This document shows, one piece after another, positions 1 to 5,766 of a DNA stretch of 5,766 bases. A program made the position numbers and the translations under genes. The notes beneath the pieces were generated by a model. The model searched no databases and had not been told where the DNA came from. It saw only the letters and a program-made list of their open reading frames with translations. How positions within the stretch are numbered: the stretch's first letter is position 1; each line of letters begins with the position of its first letter. The DNA comes from an uncultured Bacteroidota bacterium. GTDB lineage: Bacteria > Bacteroidota > Bacteroidia > Chitinophagales > Chitinophagaceae. Location of the stretch: positions 1 to 5,766 of the forward strand of contig CAMLEX010000352.1 in the NCBI GenBank assembly GCA_946479055.1. Reading direction: 5' to 3'.

Positions 1-1
1 A

Positions 2-70
2 TTATATGTGACTGAAACACAAGCATCGGATTTAAGCAAACTAGACGAAACTTATTATCAGTTAACCTGA
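2..70 (+). CDS. Possible C-terminal end of an upstream gene (partial)
   Basis: One forward frame is open from the left edge to a TGA at 68-70. It gives 22 codons of hydrophilic sequence ending in ETYYQLT, and the other two forward frames stop within the first 15 bases. An open stretch this short can easily occur by chance, and no motif is recognisable, so neither family nor function is proposed. If real, the gene ends 122 bases before the susC-like start and in the same direction. Its stop codon lies just after the left arm of the inverted repeat at 61-82. Confidence 0.25.
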   Translation, partial: LYVTETQASDLSKLDETYYQLT

Positions 71-82
71 CAAATGGTTAAC
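61..82. repeat. Perfect 7-bp inverted repeat in the leader
   Basis: GTTAACC (61-67) and GGTTAAC (76-82) are exact reverse complements separated by 8 bases. The pair lies about 110 bases upstream of the receptor start. It could be an operator for a dimeric regulator or a weak hairpin ending the preceding transcript. The stem has only three G/C pairs and no T-run follows it, which argues against a strong intrinsic terminator. The repeat itself is certain; the role is unknown. Confidence 0.55.
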
Positions 83-192
83 TTCTTTAAAATTGTTAAT
101 ATAGTACATGGTCTGGAAAATGAGGAGGTAGTTTTAAAACGCATATGGTGATAATATTGACATACCAAAAAACTTCTAAATACTTTACTATT
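83..192 (+). promoter_or_regulatory. Leader of the susC-like gene with an isolated AGGAGG
   Basis: This non-coding stretch should contain the end of the promoter region and the 5' untranslated leader of the receptor gene. TAAAATTG at 88-95 matches the Bacteroides -7 consensus TAnnTTTG at all but one fixed position, but no convincing TTTG-type -33 element is found at the right distance, so the promoter call is weak. AGGAGG at 123-128 is a textbook Shine-Dalgarno core. It sits 16 bases before an ATG at 145 and 64 bases before the preferred ATG at 193, both too far for normal use. It also lies inside a four-codon frame, ATG AGG AGG TAG, at 120-131. Confidence 0.25.
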
Positions 193-3100
193 ATGAAGAA
201 AAAAATAACGATTGCAACCACCTTAATTACCCTTTTATTTTGCTGCTCCTTTCTAAGAACATTTTCTCAGACACGAACGGTAAGTGGAAAAGTTAACTCA
301 GATGAGGGAGAGGCACTATCCGGGGTAAGTATTTTAGTTAAAGGGTCGTCTGACGTGGCAACGACAAGTGATCAAGAGGGTAAATACAAACTAAATGTCC
401 CCTCTGGATTTAACACATTGACATTTTCATATGTAGGTTATACTTCACGGGAAGAAGTGATAGACAACCGCACAGCAATAAATGTCATGTTATCATCCGT
501 TGTTAAAGATCTTTCGAAAGTAGTTGTAATAGGTTATGGAACGCAGCGAAGAAAAGATTTGACCGGCGCTGTTGCTTCCATATCTGCAAAGGATTTGTCA
601 AAAGCTGCTGTAACCAGTTTTGACCAGGCTTTGCAGGGCAGGTTGGCGGGTGTAGTTATTACGAATGACAACGGGGATCCGGGTGGAGGTGTGTCCATAA
701 AGATCCGGGGTGTAGGAACAGTTAACAATACCGAGCCATTGTATGTAGTAGACGGAGTACCGCTGATCAACAACCCGGGCTCAGAAATTCCCACGGCAGG
801 GGCCAATGGAAAAGTTTCAAATCCACTGGCTAATATAAATCCCAACGATATTGAGACAATTGATATTTTAAAAGATGCTTCTGCTGCAGCAATCTATGGA
901 GTACGGGGTGCCAATGGCGTAGTTATTATCACTACTAAAAGAGGAAAGCAGGGAAAGCCCAAACTTTCATTTGACACTTATGCCGCCATGGAAAATGTTC
1001 CCGAGGTCAATCTGTTAAAGGCAAAGGATTATGCCGATCTAATGATTGAAATGTATGAAAATGCGGGTACCCCACTTGATCCAACAATGGATGATGGGCC
1101 AATTAATTTATTGAATTCAGCATATGTTGTTGATAGGGCAGATTGGCAGGATGCCTTTTTCAAAAGATCTTTCATTCAAAATTACTTTCTGAATTTATCA
1201 GGGGGAGCAGAAAAAACTGATTATAGTGTATCGGCTGGTTATTACAAAAATACCGGAACCGCTGTAGGCATGGGAATGGAAAGATATTCTCTTCGATTAA
1301 ATTCTAATTATCATCTGGGCAAGATTACTATAGGGGAATCTGTTTCGTTAAGCCGTATCAAAAACAGAAGACAGACATTCATAAGTGCACGGTCGCCCAT
1401 TAGAATATTGGCAGAAATGGCGCCGACGGTTGCTGTTTATAATCCAGATAATTTAGGAGGTTATGGCGGACCGGGACCTGGAGATGGATTTGGCAGATGG
1501 AACCCGGTTGGCCTGGCTGAATTGACAGAACATTACGTCTATCGCAACAGGATAGTCGGAAACCTTTACGCAGATTGGGAAATTGTAAAAGGCTTAAAGT
1601 ATAAAATCAACCTTGGAGGCGACTTTGAATTTACCAAAGGTTCCAATTTTCTGCGTAGCTTTTATTTTGCAGACGGACAGGAACAACCACATCCCAGTTT
1701 AATGGAATATCACTCGGACATAGTTAGTCCATTGATTGAAAATACGCTTACCTATTCAAAGCGATCGGGCGATCATGATTTTACGTTTCTTGCCGGCTAC
1801 ACGGAGCAAAGCTATAATTTCAAAAGAGTTTCCGCCTTTGCAAGTGCTCTTCAAAGTGATGAGAAAAGAACTTTGAATACCGCCCGCGCTGATGCAGACA
1901 TTTCAACAACAGGGATTGAAGATGCATGGTCGATTCGATCATTTTTAGGGAGATTCAATTATACTTATAAAGATAAATACCTGCTCACTGCTAATATCAG
2001 ACGAGATGGTTCTTCCCGTTTTGGTCCCGGTCATCAATGGGGAACTTTTCCATCATTCTCCATAGGTTGGAGAGTAAAGAATGAGCATTTTATGCAAAAC
2101 GTTGGGTTGTTCAATGACCTGAAATTAAGAGCAGGTTATGGGGCTATCGGCAACCAGGAAGTACCACCTTATGGGTTTGAATCAACCTTGATTACTTCAG
2201 CTAACTACCCGTTCGATGGAACCTTACAAAATGGTGTCACGCAAACAACCCTTGCAAATCCTGATTTGCAATGGGAAGTGACTAAGCAAACGAATGTGGG
2301 CCTGGATGCAGAGTTGTTGAAAGGAAAGATTCTTTTTACTGCAGACTATTTTGTAAAGAAAACAGAAAAAATGATCTTACAGGCTCCTATACCGGGTTCA
2401 ACAGGAGTTTCAGAAGCACCCTTGATTAATGCGGGTGACGTGCTGAATAGAGGAGTAGAACTTTCATTAAGCTACCGGAAAAAAGAAGGAACATTTAATT
2501 ATGATATTTCTGCGAATGCTGCCTTTCTTCACAATGAAGTTACCAATTTAGGAATCGGTATTCCTATTGAAGGAAGATTCCCCGATGCCGATGGCGCTGT
2601 AGTTACTATTACCCAAAAAGGTTATCCCATCGGTAGTTTTATTGGTCACATTACAGACGGGATTTTCCAAACACAGGAAGAGGTTGATGCTCACGCTACA
2701 CAGCAAGGCGCTCAACCAGGAGATATAAGATTTAAGGATTTAAATAAAGACGGTGTTATTGATGGAAGTGACAGAACAATTCTTGGTAACCCTATTCCAA
2801 AATTCACCTATGGGTTTTCTTTAAACGCCGGATACAAAGGATTTGATCTTTCCATGTTTTTCCAGGGAATACAGGGAGTTGATATATACAACGGCTTAAG
2901 GTATTGGACCGAAGGTATGGCAGAAGTATATAATCACGATGAGAGTGTTCTGCATCGTTGGACTGGGCCCGGTACTTCCAATACCATCCCAAGAGCAGTT
3001 TTAGGTGATCCCAATTTTAACAGGCGGCCTTCCAACCGTTTTTTGGAAGACGGCTCTTATTTGAGACTAAAAAATATATCGCTGGGTTATACTATACCTG

Positions 3101-3315
3101 ACAGAGTTTTAAAATCAGTTGGCAAAGGAGTTATTTCCAAAATAAGAATCTATATCACGGGGCAAAACCTGCTGACTTTCACAAAATATTCCGGGTATGA
3201 TCCTGAGGTAGGTACCGGTTATAACCAGGGTACCGGTGTTGCTAATCAGGGTGTAGATTATGGTATTCAGCCTCAGCCTAAAACAATTCTGGGAGGCATC
3301 AGCTTGACTTTTTAA
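193..3315 (+). CDS. SusC/RagA-like TonB-dependent outer-membrane receptor
   Basis: This is a complete 1040-residue receptor, a normal size for SusC-type transporters, which import oligosaccharides or other polymer fragments across the outer membrane using TonB energy. The ATG at 193 is preferred over the in-frame ATG at 145. It opens directly with a signal peptide: KKK at residues 2-4, a hydrophobic core, and likely cleavage TFS|Q after residue 25. The earlier ATG would add 16 residues unlike a signal peptide. In order there follow a carboxypeptidase-regulatory-like (CarboxypepD_reg) domain at about 28-100, with FSYVGY; a TonB-box-like KVVVIGYGT at 109-117; a plug domain at about 120-250, with LQGRLAGV, IRG, LYVVDGVPL, DILKDASAAAIYG and RGANGVVIITTK; then the beta barrel to the C-terminal GGISLTF ending in Phe. 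An EF-hand-like acidic loop DLNKDGVIDGSD (849-860) precedes ILGNPIPKFTYGF, both usual in this family. No N-terminal STN domain is present, so sigma/anti-sigma signalling through this protein is not indicated. Substrate is unknown. Its partner SusD follows 113 bases downstream. Confidence 0.96.
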   Translation: MKKKITIATTLITLLFCCSFLRTFSQTRTVSGKVNSDEGEALSGVSILVKGSSDVATTSDQEGKYKLNVPSGFNTLTFSYVGYTSREEVIDNRTAINVMLSSVVKDLSKVVVIGYGTQRRKDLTGAVASISAKDLSKAAVTSFDQALQGRLAGVVITNDNGDPGGGVSIKIRGVGTVNNTEPLYVVDGVPLINNPGSEIPTAGANGKVSNPLANINPNDIETIDILKDASAAAIYGVRGANGVVIITTKRGKQGKPKLSFDTYAAMENVPEVNLLKAKDYADLMIEMYENAGTPLDPTMDDGPINLLNSAYVVDRADWQDAFFKRSFIQNYFLNLSGGAEKTDYSVSAGYYKNTGTAVGMGMERYSLRLNSNYHLGKITIGESVSLSRIKNRRQTFISARSPIRILAEMAPTVAVYNPDNLGGYGGPGPGDGFGRWNPVGLAELTEHYVYRNRIVGNLYADWEIVKGLKYKINLGGDFEFTKGSNFLRSFYFADGQEQPHPSLMEYHSDIVSPLIENTLTYSKRSGDHDFTFLAGYTEQSYNFKRVSAFASALQSDEKRTLNTARADADISTTGIEDAWSIRSFLGRFNYTYKDKYLLTANIRRDGSSRFGPGHQWGTFPSFSIGWRVKNEHFMQNVGLFNDLKLRAGYGAIGNQEVPPYGFESTLITSANYPFDGTLQNGVTQTTLANPDLQWEVTKQTNVGLDAELLKGKILFTADYFVKKTEKMILQAPIPGSTGVSEAPLINAGDVLNRGVELSLSYRKKEGTFNYDISANAAFLHNEVTNLGIGIPIEGRFPDADGAVVTITQKGYPIGSFIGHITDGIFQTQEEVDAHATQQGAQPGDIRFKDLNKDGVIDGSDRTILGNPIPKFTYGFSLNAGYKGFDLSMFFQGIQGVDIYNGLRYWTEGMAEVYNHDESVLHRWTGPGTSNTIPRAVLGDPNFNRRPSNRFLEDGSYLRLKNISLGYTIPDRVLKSVGKGVISKIRIYITGQNLLTFTKYSGYDPEVGTGYNQGTGVANQGVDYGIQPQPKTILGGISLTF

Positions 3316-3428
3316 ATCTTAACTTCTTAATCTTAAAATTATGAAATGAGCCGTGATGATGTTTTTCACAAACCGGGATGATTATTTGGCGAATTCCATT
3401 TGACCAAAAAACAATAAAAAATAAACAA
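3316..3428 (+). other. susC-susD intergenic spacer with TCTTAA repeats
   Basis: The gap is 113 bases long and holds no plausible gene; the longest ATG-led frame I see (3346-3381) has only 11 codons. Directly after the susC stop, TCTTAA occurs three times (3317-3322, 3325-3330, 3331-3336). No strong hairpin or T-tract terminator is visible, consistent with co-transcription of the two genes. The last 25 or so bases are very A-rich, the usual context of strong Bacteroidota translation starts. Confidence 0.5.
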
Positions 3429-4961
3429 ATGAAACAGTTAATATTCAGTTTGCTGGTTATAGTAGTCGGATTGAATTCAGGTTGTAAAAAAGACTTTCTT
3501 GAATCATCAAATCCTAATCAGCTGACACTAGATTCTTATTATAAAACGGAAGCTGATGCGATTGGCGCAGTAAATTCAGTTTATGCTGTATTGCAGCACA
3601 TGAACCTGTTCAGACTACAACAGTGGCAAATTTATGATGGCATGAGCGATGACGTGGCATGGGCCGGTACTGATGATGAACCTGCCAATGCTATGCTTAA
3701 TTTCAATTTTTCCTCTACGATGGCTAAATCAAATGAAATGTGGGGAACCTTGTACACCGGTGTTTTCAGGGCCAACCAGGTACTTTTGAATGTAGGGAAG
3801 ATGAAAGATTTCCCCCTCAAAAACAGGATTTTGGCCGAAGCTAAATTCTTACGGGCCTGGTATTATTTTGAACTGGTAAGAGGCTGGGGTGGAGTGCCAA
3901 AAATTACAGTGCCACTGCAAGGAGCACAAGCCAGTTATAATTTTCCACGGGCAAGTAAACAGGATGTCTATGATCTTATAAAAGAAGATCTTCAATTTGC
4001 AGAACAACATCTTCCTAAGAAGTCTGAATATAGTGGTAGTGATATTGCCCGTGCAACATCCGGCGCTGCATCTGCTTACCTGGGGAAAGTTTTTCTTTTT
4101 CAGCAAAAATGGTCGGAAGCAGTTACTCAGTTTGAAATGATTATTAATTCTAACGAATACCATCTCACAGCAAAGTATGCAGATAATTTCTCTGCTGCAA
4201 CCGAAAATAATATAGAATCGGTTTTTGAAATCCAGTTTGCCGGAGATGGTACGGGCATATGGAACAGCGACGATGCCGCTATTATGAATGAAAGCAATCT
4301 TTTGCCAGTAGCCTATTTCAATTGGGTGGTGTTAGGACCTATGTATATGTTTAAACGTAATCAATTTTATGGACCAGCAGCAGCAGGCAGAAGCCCCCGC
4401 TATAATGCCACCTTTACAACGAATGCAAACGGGGCTCCCAGGATAAAAAAATATGTAGAGTTTAATACCAGCGATTTCAGGCGTTCGGATGTAAATATTC
4501 GCGATATGCGTTATGCCGATGTATTGCTGATGTATGCGGAAGCATTAAATGAAATTGACAGAAAGGATGATGCAAAAGCAGTCCTGGATCAGGTTATTGA
4601 TCGGGTGCGGCAGGAGTTTGGCCTTACAGATCCTTCAGCTAATACTACTGTAAAAGATTTGAAAACGGTTCAGCAATTAATTGATTTTGGTTTTGCAGGG
4701 TCTTACACTTTTTCAGATGATAAGGACGGTATCAGAAATATCATTAAATATGAGCGAAGGGTAGAACTCATGTATGAACAAAAAAGATATAAAGACCTGG
4801 TAAGATGGGGAGACGCGGCTGACGCCTTTGTAGAATGGAACGATGATAACGGTGGCGCAAGAGTATTTGTGGTGGGTAAACATGAATTGTTTCCTATCCC
4901 AGATACTGAAATAAGCGGTAATGAAGGGATTGCAGCGAAAGATCAAAATCCGGGGTATTAA
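3429..4961 (+). CDS. SusD/RagB-like surface nutrient-binding lipoprotein
   Basis: This is a complete 510-residue SusD-family protein, within the family's usual length. It is expected to sit on the outer face of the outer membrane as a lid on the SusC barrel and to bind the substrate. The ATG at 3429 is chosen because it begins a lipoprotein signal peptide: MKQ, hydrophobic residues 4-15, then NSGC with the lipidated Cys19, followed by KKDFLE as in many SusD proteins. The in-frame ATG at 3378 would add 17 mostly polar residues before the signal. The N-terminal SusD-like, TPR-containing region covers about 20-230, with FLRAWYYFELVRGWGGVPK at 140-158. The C-terminal RagB/SusD domain covers about 270-510, with RDMRYADVLLMYAEALNE (358-375), YERRVELMYE, RYKDLVRWGDA and the terminal ELFPIPDTEI...QNPGY. 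The lipobox is slightly relaxed (Asn at -3), which Bacteroidota tolerate. The ligand cannot be predicted. It is very likely in one operon with the receptor upstream. Confidence 0.96.
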   Translation: MKQLIFSLLVIVVGLNSGCKKDFLESSNPNQLTLDSYYKTEADAIGAVNSVYAVLQHMNLFRLQQWQIYDGMSDDVAWAGTDDEPANAMLNFNFSSTMAKSNEMWGTLYTGVFRANQVLLNVGKMKDFPLKNRILAEAKFLRAWYYFELVRGWGGVPKITVPLQGAQASYNFPRASKQDVYDLIKEDLQFAEQHLPKKSEYSGSDIARATSGAASAYLGKVFLFQQKWSEAVTQFEMIINSNEYHLTAKYADNFSAATENNIESVFEIQFAGDGTGIWNSDDAAIMNESNLLPVAYFNWVVLGPMYMFKRNQFYGPAAAGRSPRYNATFTTNANGAPRIKKYVEFNTSDFRRSDVNIRDMRYADVLLMYAEALNEIDRKDDAKAVLDQVIDRVRQEFGLTDPSANTTVKDLKTVQQLIDFGFAGSYTFSDDKDGIRNIIKYERRVELMYEQKRYKDLVRWGDAADAFVEWNDDNGGARVFVVGKHELFPIPDTEISGNEGIAAKDQNPGY

Positions 4962-5050
4962 AAGAATTAAGTTGTTTAGAATACCTGATTGAAAAATAAG
5001 AAACTGCCTTATTCCCAAATTTCTGCAATAACTAATGGTTTAATAATAAA
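4962..5050 (+). other. Spacer after susD, no gene seen
   Basis: These 89 AT-rich bases separate the susD-like stop from the next ATG. A 6-bp inverted repeat, AATAAG (4995-5000) and CTTATT (5008-5013), surrounds a 7-base loop. It is AT-rich and lacks a following T-run, so it is not a convincing terminator. The final bases (TTTAATAATAAA before the ATG) resemble the A-rich starts used elsewhere in the window. Confidence 0.4.
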
Positions 5051-5288
5051 ATGAACTGGAAGCAAGTTATCAAAATACTATTTTCCTTCTTGTTATCCGT
5101 ACAATCTTTTCAAAATGTCTTTTCTCAAACAGTCATTAAACACTTTATATTTTTTTCACAGGATAGAGAAAATATTCATGATACGACGTTTTAAACGACA
5201 AAAGGATAACTACGATTTTAGTGAAATCGGGAAGGACGGCCTTGTTTCTTCATCCACATTGTTGGTTCAAAAAAATTTGGCTATATGA
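5051..5288 (+). pseudogene. Decayed remnant of a secreted-protein gene
   Basis: The ATG at 5051 begins a 47-codon frame ending at TAA 5192-5194. Its first 25-26 residues are a convincing signal peptide: MNWKQ, then a hydrophobic stretch ILFSFLLSV, then likely cleavage VFS|Q. The mature part is only about 21 residues, including FFSQDRENIHD. The +1 frame is open across the stop and reads KRQKDNYDFSEIGKDG and onward to a TGA at 5286-5288. Removing one T from the TTTT at 5189-5192 would join the two frames into about 78 codons. A signal peptide on such a short product, plus coding-like sequence continuing in another frame, suggests an old secreted gene that suffered deletion and frameshift. From memory, a segment like FFSxDRE...D followed by YDFSxI resembles the start of some secreted glycoside-hydrolase-like proteins, but I cannot verify this and no family is assigned. 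The alternative is a genuine 47-residue secreted peptide. Confidence 0.55.
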
Positions 5289-5766
5289 AAAGGTTATCTA
5301 TCCTGATATTATTATTTATAGTTGTTGCTTCTAATGCACAACAAAAAATGATTCCTTTATACAAAGGCGCAGCACCTGGTTCAGAGAACTGTACCTGGGA
5401 AGAAAAAGTGAGCGACAGCAATTCATGGAATACAAAAGTTGTTTACAATGTTTCTCATCCTACACTTACAGTGTTTGCGCCAGATGCATCTGTTGCAACA
5501 GGTACTGCGGCAGTTATTTGTCCCGGTGGTGGTTTTTATGCTTTACCTATCAATAACGAAGGCAATGATGTTGCCGAATGGCTGGTAAAAAAAGGAGTTA
5601 CCTGCTTTGTCTTAAAATATCGGTTGGTTCACTGCCTTACGGCTGATCCTGTTAACGAATTCATGGATGCAATGGGCAAATCTGAATTTACAGAAAAAAC
5701 AAAAACGGTAATACCATTTGCTATTGCCGATGGAAAAGCAGCGATAGCCTATGTTCGCGGGCATGC
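5285..5766 (+). CDS. Secreted alpha/beta-hydrolase, esterase/lipase type (3' end cut off by window)
   Basis: The first 160 codons are present and no stop occurs before the right edge. The ATG at 5285 opens with a signal peptide (MKRLSILILLFIVVASNA, likely cleaved SNA|Q after residue 18), so the enzyme is periplasmic or outer-membrane associated. The core begins near residue 60 (LTVFAPD). AAVICPGGGFYALP (75-88) carries the oxyanion-hole GGG turn seen as HGGG or PGGG in esterase/lipase-like hydrolases. Next come NNEGNDVAEWLVKKGVTCF and VLKYRLV (109-115), then FAIADGKAAIAYVRGH (145-160). This is the helix that normally precedes the GxSxG nucleophile, so Ser, Asp and His of the triad lie beyond the window and activity cannot be judged. 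Related enzymes include acetyl-xylan-esterase-like proteins in polysaccharide loci; deacylation of the substrate imported by SusC/SusD is an inference from context. Its ATG overlaps the TGA of the preceding remnant frame (ATGA), suggesting it once was, or still is, translated as a distal operon gene. Confidence 0.85.
   Translation, partial: MKRLSILILLFIVVASNAQQKMIPLYKGAAPGSENCTWEEKVSDSNSWNTKVVYNVSHPTLTVFAPDASVATGTAAVICPGGGFYALPINNEGNDVAEWLVKKGVTCFVLKYRLVHCLTADPVNEFMDAMGKSEFTEKTKTVIPFAIADGKAAIAYVRGH

Noticed and set aside
534..845. Minus-strand open frame of 103 codons opposite the receptor plug domain
   Set aside because: It lies wholly within a confidently assigned SusC gene and shows no recognisable domain, so it is a shadow of the coding strand.
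2737..2772. EF-hand/dockerin-like DxNxDG loop in the receptor as a novel calcium site
   Set aside because: This acidic loop is a common feature of SusC-type receptors at this position and so is not unusual.
3849..4163. Minus-strand open frame of 104 codons opposite susD
   Set aside because: It is fully antisense to a conserved SusD region, and its translation is rich in Phe/Ile/Cys without any motif.
4290..4400. Possible compensated frameshift in the less typical SusD segment around FNWVVLGPMYMFKR
   Set aside because: I read the other frames, and both run into stops within the segment. The annotated frame rejoins family-typical sequence (SPRYNATF) without a shift, so ordinary divergence is enough.
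4995..5013. Hairpin AATAAG/CTTATT as a terminator after susD
   Set aside because: There are only six mostly A-T pairs and no T-run follows; it is expected by chance in AT-rich DNA.
4713..5018. Minus-strand open frame spanning the end of susD and the following spacer
   Set aside because: Most of it is antisense to the conserved SusD C-terminus, and no domain is recognisable.
5761..5766. Palindrome GCATGC exactly at the right edge
   Set aside because: It may be a clone or contig boundary, or chance; it says nothing about biology.

Overview
The window reads as part of a nutrient-uptake (polysaccharide-utilization-like) locus from a member of the Bacteroidota. The evidence is a complete SusC-type TonB-dependent receptor followed on the same strand by a complete SusD-type surface lipoprotein, a pairing essentially restricted to that phylum. 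AT-rich DNA and A-rich translation starts without a Shine-Dalgarno sequence (for example at 3429 and 5051) also fit. Protein style suggests an environmental Chitinophagaceae/Sphingobacteriia-like organism, but this is an impression and not demonstrated.

Layout, all on the + strand. Positions 1-70 may hold the last 22 codons of an upstream gene, too short to identify. Positions 71-192 form a leader with a perfect 7-bp inverted repeat (61-82) and an isolated AGGAGG. The SusC-like receptor gene runs 193-3315. After a 113-nt gap comes the SusD-like lipoprotein gene at 3429-4961. Positions 4962-5284 contain no intact gene of normal size. They hold a 47-codon reading frame encoding a good signal peptide (5051-5194), followed by a second frame of coding character that ends at 5288. 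This looks like the eroded remains of a secreted-protein gene. From 5285 to the right edge runs the N-terminal 160 codons of a secreted alpha/beta-hydrolase (esterase/lipase type), cut off before its expected nucleophile motif.

How the genes work together: SusC is expected to form the outer-membrane barrel and SusD the lid and binding protein on its extracellular face. Together they would capture an oligosaccharide or other polymer fragment and pass it to the periplasm using TonB energy. The downstream secreted esterase-like enzyme would fit removal of acyl groups (for example acetyl) from the imported or surface-bound substrate. The substrate cannot be read from the sequence. No regulator, glycoside hydrolase or sigma/anti-sigma pair is complete within the window. 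I see no wholly new system here; the most informative oddity is the decayed gene between susD and the esterase.
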